A stretch of 64,000 bases of DNA from Cohnella sp. CFH 77786 (GTDB taxonomy: Bacteria; Bacillota; Bacilli; Paenibacillales; Paenibacillaceae). Positions within the stretch are counted from its first letter, which is position 1, and every line of letters starts with the position of its first letter. Position numbers and translations under genes: made by a program. The DNA lies in NCBI RefSeq assembly GCF_019400745.1, contig NZ_WJIB01000008.1, forward strand, positions 62,001 to 126,000, written 5' to 3'. Below the pieces are notes generated by a model. That model saw only the letters and a list, made by a program, of their open reading frames with translations, had not been told where the DNA came from and did no database searches. Below are positions 20,500 to 29,357 of this stretch, piece after piece.

Positions 20500-21405
20500 T
20501 TACACGGCATAAGAGTCCGCATGCGGGGCCTCGGGATGGCGCTCCAGCAGCTTCACGAGGCCGCCGAACTCCAGTTCCTCGAACTTCCGCGAGGCCTCTT
20601 CTTTCTTGATTCCCCACCCGCACTGCACGAGCTCGCATGATACCGGCGCGTCCAGACGGATCGTCGCGAGGTCGCGGGACAGGTGCAGCATGTCCAAGCC
20701 CGCTTCGATCTTGTTTCGCACGCCTTTCGGCAGCTGGTCCAGGTTCTCCAGCACTCCTTCTATCGAGCCGTAGTCGATCAGCAGCTTGACCGCCGTTTTC
20801 TCGCCGATCCCTTTGACCCCCGGATAGTTGTCGCTCGTGTCGCCCATGAAGCCTTTGAGGTCGATGATTTGCGCAGGGGTCAGCTGACGTTCCGCCCGCA
20901 GCGATTCCGGATCGTACACGGCATAGTTCAGCTTCCCCTTCTTCATGATGACGACCTTCACGCGCTCATCGACCAATTGGAGCATATCGTGGTCCCCGGT
21001 CAGGATATACACGTCGGAGTGCGCGCCGAACCGCTTTGCCAGCGTGCCCATGCAGTCGTCCGCTTCGTATCCGGCGATACCGACGTTCCGGATCCCCATG
21101 GCGTCCACGACGTCTTTCACCAGGTCGAACTGGGGGATAAGTTCGAGCGGCGGCTCCCCCCGGTTCGCTTTGTAATCGGCAAACTGTTCCGTGCGGAACG
21201 TCGTGCTGCCCATGTCCCAGCAGCAGACGACATGGGTCGGCTCGAACGTGTCTACCGCGTCGAAAAAATATTGGATAAAACCGTAGACCGCGTTCGTAGG
21301 CAGGCCCGCCTTCGTTTTGCGGATGTAGCCCGAATACGACGTGGCATAGAAGGCCCGGAACAGCAGCGCCATCCCGTCGACCAGCAGCACTTTGCTCGGA
21401 TTCAT
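20500..21405 (-). CDS. ypcP: standalone 5'-3' exonuclease (YpcP type)
   Basis: The protein is 301 residues from the ATG at 21405, preceded by GGAG at 8 bases; an earlier ATG adds nine residues without need. It matches the 5'-nuclease domain of DNA polymerase I without the polymerase: LLVDGMALLFRAFYA, FRTEQFADYKANR, AGYEADDCMGTLA, ILTGDHDMLQLV and the helix-hairpin-helix GDTSDNYPGVKGIGEKTA. The acidic metal ligands appear present. Such proteins (B. subtilis YpcP) remove RNA primers or flaps during lagging-strand maturation. It ends 17 bases from the convergent lipoprotein gene. Confidence 0.9.
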   Translation of the reverse strand: MNPSKVLLVDGMALLFRAFYATSYSGYIRKTKAGLPTNAVYGFIQYFFDAVDTFEPTHVVCCWDMGSTTFRTEQFADYKANRGEPPLELIPQFDLVKDVVDAMGIRNVGIAGYEADDCMGTLAKRFGAHSDVYILTGDHDMLQLVDERVKVVIMKKGKLNYAVYDPESLRAERQLTPAQIIDLKGFMGDTSDNYPGVKGIGEKTAVKLLIDYGSIEGVLENLDQLPKGVRNKIEAGLDMLHLSRDLATIRLDAPVSCELVQCGWGIKKEEASRKFEELEFGGLVKLLERHPEAPHADSYAV

Positions 21406-21428
21406 CGGATCAGCTCCAACCTTTCCTC

Positions 21429-21881
21429 TCAAATCGGAAGATCTCTTAATGAAGCCATGATCTCCTCCATCGTGAAAGAGACGTACGGAATCCGGTTCGA
21501 GCGAACCCGTTCCTCGCCCTCGTAAATATCGGTCAACTCATACATTCCTTCGAAACGTTCGTATTGCTCCAGCGTTCCGTTTCCGGGATCGACAATCCAG
21601 TATTCGGGAATGAGCACCAGATCCGGCTGTCGCACATCGGTCGGCGACAAAATGACGTCGATTGGGGAATGAAGGATCAGATACTCATTCTCGCACGTAT
21701 CGGCGATCCGTCTCTGAAGCTGAAAGCTGAGGACCTGATGCGGCACGGCCGGAGCCGTCAACAATTCCAACACACCGTCCACGAGCTCGTACCGGTTGTC
21801 GTCGTCCAACGCGGCATAATCGTGATACGTCATGGGCTGCTCCCGGATGATCGGCTCATCGTCGGATTTCTTGGATGTCAA
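21429..21881 (-). pseudogene. Uma2-family nuclease with internal in-frame deletion
   Basis: The protein is 150 residues, against about 190 usual for Uma2 (DUF820) proteins. N-terminal blocks (MTYHDYAALDDDNRYELVDGVLELL, DVILSPTDVRQPDLVLIPE) and C-terminal blocks (YWIVDPGNGTLEQYE, VSFTMEEIM) are typical. They are joined directly at LIPE-YWIVDP. The missing 40-odd residues normally hold GxPDLVVEILSP...K, which carries the catalytic Glu and Lys of the PD-(D/E)XK site. Only the first Asp (QPD) remains. Nuclease activity should be lost. The frame is intact, so a shortened protein may still be made. Confidence 0.75.
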
Positions 21882-21918
21882 TTTGGCATCCCTCCCATTC
21901 GTACATCATTCTTGTGAA

Positions 21919-23124
21919 TTATACCATAGTCTCACCCTGCTTAGGTTCCGCACTGCGCAAGAAAGTGCCGATCCGCTCCGCCGCTTCCGTCAGCCGGCTC
22001 TCGGTTTCGACGAGCGCAAGCCGCACGTACCCTTCTCCCCGTACGCCGAACGCGTTCCCGGGAATGCTCGCCACGCCCGCTTGCGCCAGCATCTCGCGCG
22101 AGAACTGCCGGGACGACCAGCCGGCGGGTACCGGCGCCCACAGAAACATCGTCGCCTTGGGAGACGGCACGTTCCAGCCGGCGTTCCGCAAGCCGGCGAC
22201 GAAGACGTCCCGGCGTTTCTCGTACAGGAGGGACACCGATTCGTGACCGGCCATGTCCATCTCCAGCGCCGCGATCCCCGCTTCCTGGACGGCGAGAAAC
22301 ACCCCGAAGTCGATGTTGTTCTTCAAGGCCCGCAGGGAAGACAACGCTTCCCGGTTGCCGACGGCAAAGCCCAATCTCCCGCCGGCCAGGTGGAACGATT
22401 TCGACAGGGAGTGGAACTCGACGGCCACTTCGAAGGCGCCCGGCACTTCCAGCACGCTGGGCGGCCGGAAGCCGTCATACGCCATTTCGCTGTACGCGTT
22501 GTCGTGCACGAGCAGCACGTTCCGGCGGCGGGCCGTGTCGACCGCCCGCTCGAAGAACGCGAGGTCCGCGACCGCCGACAGCGGATTGCTCGGATAGTTC
22601 AGGATCAGGAACTTGACCCGGTCCCAGACCGCTTCCGGCACGGCATCGAAGTCCGGCAAATAGCCGTTGTCTTCCGAGAGCGGAAGCGGAATCGCTTCCA
22701 CGTCGGCAACGGCCAGTCCGGCTTGGTAGACAGGATACCCGGGGTCCGGCAGAAGGGCCGCGTCGCCTGGATCCGCGATCGACATGGCCAAATGCGCGAG
22801 CCCGTCCTGCGTCCCCATGAGGGAAAGCACCTCCTCCGCCGGATCCGGTGCCACGCCGAAGCGGCGCCCGAACCAGCGGGCGACCGTCTCCCGAAACCGG
22901 ATCGTCCCTTCCGTTCCCGGATAGCGGTACGCGTCGGGCCGCAAGGCGGCCGCCGCCAGGGTCTCCCTCGCCTGGAGCGAGGGCGGTTGGTCCGGGCTTC
23001 CGATGTCGAGCGCAATGACGTCCTTCCCTTCCCGCCTAGCTTCCGCCTTCCAGGCCGCCACTTCCGCGAAAATGGCCGAGCCCAGCCGGTCGAGCCGCCG
23101 TGATCTCCACCTCGTGTTATCCAT
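21919..23124 (-). CDS. class I/II aminotransferase (LL-diaminopimelate aminotransferase-like)
   Basis: This is a fold-type I PLP enzyme of 401 residues. Blocks are ALDIGSPDQPPS, RYPGTEGTIRFRETVA, LPDPGYPVYQ, ILNYPSNPLSAV, HDNAYSEMAYDG and the PLP lysine in FHSLSKSFHLAGGRLGF. The set resembles the DapL/AlaA-like aspartate-family aminotransferases. The true amino donor and acceptor cannot be told from sequence. The stop is 15 bases before the next-upstream gene boundary with the S2P gene (23140), suggesting a shared transcript. Confidence 0.8.
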   Translation of the reverse strand: MDNTRWRSRRLDRLGSAIFAEVAAWKAEARREGKDVIALDIGSPDQPPSLQARETLAAAALRPDAYRYPGTEGTIRFRETVARWFGRRFGVAPDPAEEVLSLMGTQDGLAHLAMSIADPGDAALLPDPGYPVYQAGLAVADVEAIPLPLSEDNGYLPDFDAVPEAVWDRVKFLILNYPSNPLSAVADLAFFERAVDTARRRNVLLVHDNAYSEMAYDGFRPPSVLEVPGAFEVAVEFHSLSKSFHLAGGRLGFAVGNREALSSLRALKNNIDFGVFLAVQEAGIAALEMDMAGHESVSLLYEKRRDVFVAGLRNAGWNVPSPKATMFLWAPVPAGWSSRQFSREMLAQAGVASIPGNAFGVRGEGYVRLALVETESRLTEAAERIGTFLRSAEPKQGETMV

Positions 23125-23139
23125 ATCGGTTCTCCTTCT

Positions 23140-24216
23140 TCATGCCGGAGGAATGAGCCCGGCTTTCTCGATTTGCCAAATCATGTAAGACAACACCCCG
23201 ATCAGGCCGCCGTACATCAGTCCCATGCGCACGCGCACGCCTGCAGGGACCTCGTAATAGTGCTCGGATTCGAACAGTCTGCCTTCCGCCCGGACGGCGA
23301 AAGTCAGCTTCCCGGCCTCATCCGGCCCCCGAACCTTCCTCAGCACGACCCTGTCGATCATGCATGGCTGAGGCAGGGTAAGCTCGCCTTTGAACGACAT
23401 CGCTTCCCAATGGAACTCGACCGCATGTTCCCCGTCCAGCCGGCAATAGGCGGTAAAGGGAAGCTCCCGCGTATGGGCTTCGCCGGCCGCGAACCAGGAG
23501 GGCAGCAGCGGATCCGCTTCCGTCCGGTACTCCCCTTCCACGGCATAGTTCCGTGACTTCCGGCGGTCGCGGATGAATTTCTTGTACATTTCCCAGAGAA
23601 ACAGCAGCCAAATGAAGAAAAACAAAAAGTTTCCGTAGTGCCAAATGATGATGGGACCCGCCGCGACCCCGACGAGCCAGAGCCAGCGGCTGACGGCCGT
23701 CACGATGCGGCCGCCGTCCAAGGGATGGATCGGCAGCAGGTTGATCAAGTTCAGGAAAAAGCCGGAGTAGGCGAGCGCATGCCAGACGGGTTGCCCGCTC
23801 CACAAGCCGATCGCGTAGCAGACGAAGGCGCCCGCCGAGCCGAGCATCGGGCCCCCGATCCCGATATATGCCTCGGTCGCCGCGTCTTTGGGATTTCTCT
23901 TGAGAAGGATCAGAGCGCCGAGAAAAGGGATGAACATCGGCGCGCTGACCGGAAGCCCCGCCCTGCGGGCCGCCCACACGTGGCCGAGCTCATGAACGAG
24001 GAGCAGCAACACGAAGCCGACCGCGAACGTCCATGGAAAAATGAGGGCATAGGCGCCGATGCTGAGCGCCATCGTCCAGAGCGGTTTGCCCGCTTTAAAC
24101 AGAAACAATAAAAAGGGTTTGATTTTGCCCAGCAGAAGAAGCAGCCCGGTTGCAGCCGCCCAGGATCCGCTTCCCCGCTTCTTCTTGGCCGCGGAGTGTT
24201 GTTCCGGTTCCGCCAA
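23140..24216 (-). CDS. site-2 protease family membrane metalloprotease
   Basis: The protein is 358 residues. HELGH at 74-78 in LLLLVHELGHVWAARR gives the zinc-binding His-Glu-x-x-His, and NLLPIHPLDGGR near residue 170 gives the third ligand (Asp). Around six hydrophobic segments lie between residues 45 and 215. The C-terminal 130 residues are soluble (about 215-330), followed by a last membrane segment LMYGGLIGVLSYMIWQI. Proteases of this group cut within membranes, but no substrate such as an anti-sigma factor is encoded nearby. It lies upstream of the aminotransferase on the same strand. Confidence 0.85.
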   Translation of the reverse strand: MAEPEQHSAAKKKRGSGSWAAATGLLLLLGKIKPFLLFLFKAGKPLWTMALSIGAYALIFPWTFAVGFVLLLLVHELGHVWAARRAGLPVSAPMFIPFLGALILLKRNPKDAATEAYIGIGGPMLGSAGAFVCYAIGLWSGQPVWHALAYSGFFLNLINLLPIHPLDGGRIVTAVSRWLWLVGVAAGPIIIWHYGNFLFFFIWLLFLWEMYKKFIRDRRKSRNYAVEGEYRTEADPLLPSWFAAGEAHTRELPFTAYCRLDGEHAVEFHWEAMSFKGELTLPQPCMIDRVVLRKVRGPDEAGKLTFAVRAEGRLFESEHYYEVPAGVRVRMGLMYGGLIGVLSYMIWQIEKAGLIPPA

Positions 24217-24254
24217 TCCGATCCCCCCGCTCTCCGTCCGTTATCTCTTCAGCC

Positions 24255-24617
24255 TTACCACTCGGCCTCGTATGTTTCTTCCTTGAATCCGACCGTCACC
24301 TTGCGGCCGTCCGTGACGACCGGCCGTTTGACGAGCCTTCCGTTGCTTGCAAGCACCGCCATTTTCTCTTCATCCGACATGCCGGGTATTTTGTCCTTCA
24401 GCCCCAGTTCCCGGTAAGCGTCCCCGGACACGTTAAACCATTTCTGGACCGGAAGACCGCTGAGCGGAATCCATTTTCTAAGCTGGTCTACGGACGGCGC
24501 TTCCTCCCACAAATTGTGGAGTTCCAGTTCATACCCCCGCCCCTGCAGCCATTTGACCGCGCTTCTGCACGTGCCGCAGGGCGGATATTGATACACCGTC
24601 AGTTTTCCTTTTGTCAT
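24255..24617 (-). CDS. ArsC/Spx-family thioredoxin-fold protein (YusI-like)
   Basis: The protein is 120 residues. The N-terminal VYQYPPCGTCRSAVKWL gives a CxxC redox pair on a thioredoxin fold, and the C-terminal NGRLVKRPVVTDGRKVTVGFKEE is the ArsC-family signature. It is closest in memory to B. subtilis YusI, of unknown role; arsenate reduction is possible but unproven. The ATG overlaps the stop of the pseudouridine synthase (ATGA), so it is translationally coupled as the last gene of the cobU operon. Confidence 0.85.
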   Translation of the reverse strand: MTKGKLTVYQYPPCGTCRSAVKWLQGRGYELELHNLWEEAPSVDQLRKWIPLSGLPVQKWFNVSGDAYRELGLKDKIPGMSDEEKMAVLASNGRLVKRPVVTDGRKVTVGFKEETYEAEW

Positions 24618-25570
24618 GAACGCAAAACCCCTTCCAAGATGCGCAAATCTTCCGGGAGCCCGGCCGCAAGCCGCAGCGGTTCTCCCGTAACCGGATGGCG
24701 GAACGTCAGCCGGATCGCATGAAGGGCTTGTCTGGCGATAACCCCCTCAACAAGCCGCGACAATGCCGACGACCGCCATTCATTCGCCGAATAATAATCG
24801 TCGCCGATGAGCGGGCATCCGACGTGCAGCATGTGCACGCGGATTTGGTGCGTCCGCCCGGTTCCGAGCCGGATGTCCAGCGCGGTCGCACCGCATGGGA
24901 ATACCTCGGACGTCTCGTAGAACGTAAGCGATGGGGCGCCGTCCTCCCGGACGACCCGGCGGTGCGGATCGTCTCCGGAGCGTCCGATCGGAGCATTCAC
25001 TTCGCCTGCGGTTGCAGGAGGAGAACCGTAAACGTAGGCGCGGTAGCGCTTCTCGACCGTACCCTCGGCCATCTGTTCGGATAGCTGCTGATGGGCATAA
25101 GCGTGCTTCGCCACGACCACGAGCCCGGAGGTATGCTCATCGAGCCGGTGAACCGGGTGGAAACGGCACCTCTCTCCGCGCTCCCTCCAATAATGGACGA
25201 TCCCGTTGGCCAGCGTCCCCGTATAATGTCCGGTCGTCGGATGGACGATCTGCCCCGCCGGCTTGTTGACGACCAGCAGGTGATCGTCCTCGAAGACGAC
25301 GCTCAGTTCCATGGGCTCCGGCAGGATATCCTCCGATTGCTCGCGTTCGATTCTGATTTCGATCCGGTCGCCTGCCGCTACTTTCTCGTTCGTTCTCGCC
25401 CGGCGGCCGTTGACGGCGATCCCTTCCTCCGTGGACTTGAGCTTCACGAGCAGCCTCCGGGAGATGCCGAGCCTCCGTTGCAGCACCTCCCGCAGCAGCC
25501 TCCCGTCATCCGATGCTTCCGCCGTCAGCACGAGCGGTTCATAGTACCGGGTTTCCGCTTCCGAACTCAC
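24614..25570 (-). CDS. RluD/YlyB-like rRNA pseudouridine synthase
   Basis: The protein is 318 residues from the GTG at 25570. That codon overlaps the pduO stop (GTGA) and has GGAGG 8 bases upstream; the longer upstream frame runs antisense-like through pduO and is not real. An S4 RNA-binding domain (about 20-80: GRLLREVLQRRLGISRRLLV) precedes the RluA-type catalytic domain with HPVHRLDEHTSGLVVVAK, where Asp is the nucleophile. Further blocks are VNKPAGQIVHPT and LGTGRTHQIRVHMLHVG. It isomerises uridine in large-subunit rRNA or another RNA; the exact site is not evident. Confidence 0.88.
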   Translation of the reverse strand: MSSEAETRYYEPLVLTAEASDDGRLLREVLQRRLGISRRLLVKLKSTEEGIAVNGRRARTNEKVAAGDRIEIRIEREQSEDILPEPMELSVVFEDDHLLVVNKPAGQIVHPTTGHYTGTLANGIVHYWRERGERCRFHPVHRLDEHTSGLVVVAKHAYAHQQLSEQMAEGTVEKRYRAYVYGSPPATAGEVNAPIGRSGDDPHRRVVREDGAPSLTFYETSEVFPCGATALDIRLGTGRTHQIRVHMLHVGCPLIGDDYYSANEWRSSALSRLVEGVIARQALHAIRLTFRHPVTGEPLRLAAGLPEDLRILEGVLRS

Positions 25571-26154
25571 TCCGCGGGCCTCCGCTTGAACACGGAAGCG
25601 CCGCGTTCGTACTCGACGTCCGGCACGCCGAGGCGAGCGTTCGCCGCGCGCGCGGCGGTGAACAGGAAATCGGACAGCCGGTTCAAATAACGCCTCACCT
25701 CCGGAGGACAAGGCCGTTCCGCGGACAAGGTCACGACCCGCCTTTCGGCGCGCCGGCAGACGGTCCGGCAGACGTGCAGGAGCGCGGCAATCCGGCTCCC
25801 TCCGGGCAGGATAAACCGCTGGATCGGCGGCGTTTCCCGTTCGTATTCGTCGATCCATTGCTCGAGGCGGGTCGTCATTTCATCCGTTACTTTCATTTTC
25901 GAAGGGTCAGGAGAAGCATAAGACAGATCGGAACCGCAGTCGAAGAGCTCGTGCTGAATAATCGTAAGCCTTTCCGCCATGTCCCCCCAGACGCCGGCGT
26001 CTTTCCCCGCCAGCCAAGCCGCCGCCTGCCCGACGGCAGCGTTCAGTTCGTCGACGGTCCCGTAAGCCTCCACGCGGATATCGTCTTTGGCGACGCGTCC
26101 CCCGCCGATGACCGACGTTTGCCCTTCATCCCCGGTTCGGGTATAAATGTTCAT
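25567..26154 (-). CDS. pduO: PduO-type cob(I)alamin adenosyltransferase
   Basis: The protein is 195 residues from the ATG at 26154, which overlaps the cobU stop (ATGA). The N-terminal NIYTRTGDEGQTSVIGGGRV is the ATP-binding loop of the PduO family, and RFILPGGSRIAALLHVCRTVCRRAERRV is the conserved helix carrying the catalytic arginines. It attaches the 5'-deoxyadenosyl group to cob(I)alamin. The operon order cobU-pduO fits salvage and activation of corrinoids; no cobalamin riboswitch was seen upstream. Confidence 0.92.
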   Translation of the reverse strand: MNIYTRTGDEGQTSVIGGGRVAKDDIRVEAYGTVDELNAAVGQAAAWLAGKDAGVWGDMAERLTIIQHELFDCGSDLSYASPDPSKMKVTDEMTTRLEQWIDEYERETPPIQRFILPGGSRIAALLHVCRTVCRRAERRVVTLSAERPCPPEVRRYLNRLSDFLFTAARAANARLGVPDVEYERGASVFKRRPAE

Positions 26155-26738
26155 CGTTCCCGTATCCCCCATTTCACTTGTCGGCCTTTCACTTCCGACG
26201 CCAGGCCGGCCGTCAGTCGGTACACGGCATGGCTCTCCCGGGCCAGCACCCGGACCGCCCGCGCGAGTTCCATGGCAAACAGCCGCTCCCACGGATCCTC
26301 GGCCAGTCCCGCGGCGGCCTCCTCGGTCACGACGATTCGCTTGCCTTGATAGGCGAGCAGCGCATCGAGAAGCTCGCCCAGCAGAGCGCCGCCGTTCCCG
26401 CTCAACGCTTCCGGTTCAAGACCGGCCCCCCGGGCGCGGCCGATCGAAGCGCGCAGCCACCCGGACAGGCTGTCCACGAGGAGCACCCTCCGGTCCGCGC
26501 GGAAAATATTCGATTCCCGATTGATTCGATGGATGGCGGCAGCCATCGTCCCGTCAGCCGCCAATTCCGTCCAGGCGAAGCTGGACGGTTCAGGTTCCGG
26601 GGGCAATGGATTCGCGCTCCCGCCATTCGGAAAAGTGGGACAGGAAAACCGGATCGCTTCCCTTCCGAGCGTTCTCGCCCATTCCGAGGCATAGGCCGAT
26701 TTTCCGCTACCGATACCGCCGATCAAGAGCAGCAGCAC
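26151..26738 (-). CDS. cobU: adenosylcobinamide kinase/guanylyltransferase-like protein
   Basis: The protein is 195 residues starting at GTG (26738) with GGAGGGA upstream. The P-loop GGIGSGKSAYAS is at residues 7-18, close to the CobU GGxRSGKS pattern (Gly instead of Arg). VLLVDSLSGWL is the Walker B region and IVVTEEAAAGLAE the later switch region. CobU phosphorylates adenosylcobinamide and attaches GMP in nucleotide-loop assembly. Some motifs are degenerate, so the guanylyltransferase activity is less sure. It opens the cobU-pduO-rluD-arsC-like operon, and its ribosome binding site is supplied by a dispersed repeat. Confidence 0.8.
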   Translation of the reverse strand: MLLLLIGGIGSGKSAYASEWARTLGREAIRFSCPTFPNGGSANPLPPEPEPSSFAWTELAADGTMAAAIHRINRESNIFRADRRVLLVDSLSGWLRASIGRARGAGLEPEALSGNGGALLGELLDALLAYQGKRIVVTEEAAAGLAEDPWERLFAMELARAVRVLARESHAVYRLTAGLASEVKGRQVKWGIRER

Positions 26739-26745
26739 GTCCGTC

Positions 26746-26824
26746 CCTCCTCTAATCGGGAGTTTGACGGAGTCAAACTCTCTCCTCTTCCGCAGAGTTT
26801 GACGGAGTCAAACTCTCTCCTCTT
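26746..26824 (-). repeat. hairpin plus Shine-Dalgarno repeat, locus 2 (before cobU)
   Basis: Two perfect hairpins, GAGTTTGAC-TCC-GTCAAACTC on the minus strand, are each preceded by AGAGGAGA. They are followed by CCGATTAGAGGAGGG, which is the ribosome binding site of cobU. It is the cleanest of the three copies in the window. Confidence 0.85.
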
Positions 26825-26869
26825 CAGCCATCCGCACTATCTCAACTATAGCATAATCGCATTTTCCGC

Positions 26870-27665
26870 CCAAACAAGTAAAAGCGGCTTCGACGCCCTC
26901 CAGAACGGCTGACAAGTAAAACGGCTGCGCCGTCCTTTTCGGGCGGATAGACGTCTTATCGGAGGTGATTCGGAAAAGGATGGCGGATTTTATGCTTTCT
27001 GAATCACCGAGTGAAACGCCTGACGCGGCCCCGGGAAACGTGCAAAGGGTACCGAAATACGTTCCCCCGAGTAATGACTTCTTGGAAAGGATTAAACGAT
27101 AGGATACTTTAGTTGGGATACCGCCCGGTCACGGCAATTTCTCGAAACCGCATGCCGGATTCGCAGCGCCGGTCAACTTTAGAGGGAAAACCTCCCTCTA
27201 TTTTCGATCATTTTGAGGGTTTAGGATATTTAGAGGGAAAACCTCCCTCTAATATCGGTGAAAAACTGCAATTGAGGGTATATAGCCGGAATTAGAGGGA
27301 GGTTTTCCTTCTAATCGCGCGCTTGTGGCCTATTCGCAAAAATTGAAGGCAATTTTCCCTTTAATCGCCTTGACTGCGCGACAGCTGCCCCATCTGAGGC
27401 ACCCCGGTGGGAGACCTGCCGAAAACAGATACACGTGGTGCGACGCTCATGCGCGCGACTTCAGGCAAGCTCGAACCTCCGGGTTTACTGCTCAGGAGCA
27501 GAGTGGGGATGCAGAAATCACTTCATGCCGGTCTTGCCCATCTTCGCACAAATAGCGGGGATGCAGAAATAAGGAAGATGAACAGAGCATCAACGGGAGC
27601 GCCAGTACCGTAATCGGCTCCCCTCTCGCTTCCCCCACACCACTCACTGGACACTTAATAAGTCC
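26870..27665. repeat. long diverged noncoding repeat, copy A
   Basis: A stretch of about 800 bases without a gene. From about 27016 to 27655 it aligns, with gaps, to 41826-42390: shared words include TTGGGATACCG, TTTCTCGAAACCG, ATGCCGGATTCGC, AATATCGGTGAAAAACT, GGAGGTTTTCCTTCTAATC, CGCCTTGACTGC, CCCCATCTGAGGCACC and AACAGAGCATC. It contains four AGGGAAAACCTCCC-type hairpins, two of them 51 bases apart (27180 and 27231). A second module, CAAGTAAAACGGC...TTCTGAAT (about 26913-27007), precedes the block here but follows it in copy B. Confidence 0.8.
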
Positions 27666-27671
27666 TGTAAT

Positions 27672-27704
27672 GTAAAAAAAAGCCCGGCGACCATCACCGG
27701 ACTT
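27672..27704 (-). terminator. terminator of the Spo0E-like gene
   Basis: On the minus strand AAGTCCGG pairs with CCGGGCTT and is followed by a T-run. The hairpin overlaps the stop codon of the gene (27694-27696). Confidence 0.85.
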
Positions 27705-27969
27705 GCTTGCGTCTTAAGGTCCATAATTTCATGTATTCATTGATTTTGAGATCGAGCTGCCGGCTGATCATGATCACCGGATCCGCGGTAAAAGAAGCTT
27801 CCTTCAAGAACGTCTCTGCCATCTTGCGGCGAAGGTCATCGATATCGTCCGTCAGCTTGGAACCGGCCGCGGGCCGCCCCTGCTTATCTTCCGTCCGATT
27901 GGGATTGAGATCGGCATGGGAATCGGGCTGCGGGATCCGGGGATACTTGCGGGAATCTGCCGAGTCCAT
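27694..27969 (-). CDS. Spo0E-like aspartyl phosphatase family protein
   Basis: The protein is 91 residues from the ATG at 27969 (GGGAGAG upstream). The C-terminal half is a helical hairpin: DDLRRKMAETFLKE, then MISRQLDLKINEYMKLW, which fits the Spo0E SQxLDxLIxxY motif. Spo0E proteins dephosphorylate Spo0A-P and delay sporulation. The N-terminal 40 residues are hydrophilic, proline-rich and not conserved in the family, making this longer than the usual 50-85 residues. A role in the sporulation phosphorelay is inferred from the motif only. Confidence 0.75.
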   Translation of the reverse strand: MDSADSRKYPRIPQPDSHADLNPNRTEDKQGRPAAGSKLTDDIDDLRRKMAETFLKEASFTADPVIMISRQLDLKINEYMKLWTLRRKQVR

Positions 27970-28097
27970 GTTTTCTCTCCCTTCTCTGGCGCGAGCGATC
28001 GAAACGTTTTGAAAACCATGGTAATTATAGCAGTCGCCATCCAAATAAACAACTAGATTCGCTAGAAATCTTGTTCTCCATTCGCTAGAAAACCTGC

Positions 28098-29324
28098 TTA
28101 TTTGATTTTATTCAAGAAATTCCCAATGCGTTCGAGCGCTTCGTTCAATTGGCTGACCGATGAAGCGTAGCAGCAGCGCAGGAACCCTTCGCCGCCTTTA
28201 CCGAACACGTGCCCCGGCACCGCGGCGACTTTCGCTTCCAGCACCAGCCGCTGCGCGAATTCTTCCGAGCTCATCCCGGTCGACTGGATGGACGGAAACG
28301 CGTAGAACGCGCCTTGCGGCTCGTGGCAGGCGAGCCCGATCTGCCGGAACCCTTGGACGACCAGCCTTCTGCGCTGATTGTAGGATTCGATCATGCGTTC
28401 CTTCTCTTCGAGCCCGTGGGGACTCAGCGACTCCAACGCCGCGACTTGGCCCATGATCGGCGCGCACATGATCGTATATTGGTGAATCCGAAGCATGGCG
28501 CCGATCAGGTCGGGATGGCCGCATGCGTATCCCATCCGCCAGCCGGTCATCGCGAACGCTTTGGAGAAGCCGCTGACAAGGATGGTGCGGTCCTTCATGC
28601 CCGGAAGCGATGCGATGCTGACATGCTTGGTTCCGTAGGTCAATTCGGAGTAGATTTCGTCCGAGATGACGATCAGGTCGTGCTCTTCCGCGATTTTGGC
28701 GATCGGGAGCAAGTCCTCGTAGGTCATGATGCCGCCCGTCGGGTTGCTCGGATAGCAGAGCACGAGCACTTTGGAACGGGGCGTGATCGCCGCGCGCAAG
28801 CTTTCGGCGGTCAGTTTGAAATTATCCTTGGCGAACGTCTCGATGCCGACCGCGACACCGCCGACCAGCGAGCTGAGCGGGGAATAAGGAATATAGGTCG
28901 GTTCCGGAATGAGAATTTCGTCGCCCGGCTCGATCAAAGCACGAAGCGCGAGATCGATGCCTTCGCTCCCGCCCACGGTGACGAGAATTTCCTTCCCCGG
29001 ATCGTAGTCCAGCGAGCATTGGTCGTGCAAATAACGGGCAATCGCTTCCCGAAGCTCCGGCGTACCCGCGTTGGGAGTGTACTGCGTTTTCCCTTTTTCC
29101 AACGAATAGACGGCAGCGTCGCGCACCCTCCAAGGAGTCACGAAATCCGGCTCGCCGACGCCGAGCGAAATGATGTCTTTGTCTTTGCTCGTGCTCACCA
29201 AGTCAAAAAAGCGCCGGATCCCCGACGGAGGAATGGCGCGGGCGCTGGCATTCAAGTACTGCTGCATGCCGCGGACGCCAGCCGGCTTCATCATCGTTTG
29301 CGTGATTTCATGGTCTTGGATCAT
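28098..29324 (-). CDS. alaT: aminotransferase, AlaT/PatA-like
   Basis: This is a fold-type I PLP aminotransferase of 408 residues. Family blocks are ISLGVGEPDFVTPW, GKTQYTPNAGTPELREAIA, EPTYIPYSPL, CYPSNPTGG, SDEIYSELTYG and SGFSKAFAMTGWRMGYACG with the PLP lysine. It follows an Lrp-type regulator by 33 bases, the same arrangement as alaR-alaT (yugG-yugH) of B. subtilis, where the enzyme makes alanine. That parallel is the main reason for the name; other amino donors are possible. Confidence 0.8.
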   Translation of the reverse strand: MIQDHEITQTMMKPAGVRGMQQYLNASARAIPPSGIRRFFDLVSTSKDKDIISLGVGEPDFVTPWRVRDAAVYSLEKGKTQYTPNAGTPELREAIARYLHDQCSLDYDPGKEILVTVGGSEGIDLALRALIEPGDEILIPEPTYIPYSPLSSLVGGVAVGIETFAKDNFKLTAESLRAAITPRSKVLVLCYPSNPTGGIMTYEDLLPIAKIAEEHDLIVISDEIYSELTYGTKHVSIASLPGMKDRTILVSGFSKAFAMTGWRMGYACGHPDLIGAMLRIHQYTIMCAPIMGQVAALESLSPHGLEEKERMIESYNQRRRLVVQGFRQIGLACHEPQGAFYAFPSIQSTGMSSEEFAQRLVLEAKVAAVPGHVFGKGGEGFLRCCYASSVSQLNEALERIGNFLNKIK

Positions 29325-29357
29325 GGGACACCGGTCCTTTGCGCTCAGCTGACGGCT

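Noticed and set aside
25571..25858. N-terminal extension of the pseudouridine synthase
   Set aside because: It runs through the pduO gene in another frame; the GTG overlapping the pduO stop has a good ribosome binding site.
26739..26960. cobalamin riboswitch upstream of cobU
   Set aside because: No B12-box or conserved core was seen; the region holds only the hairpin repeat and the start of repeat copy A.
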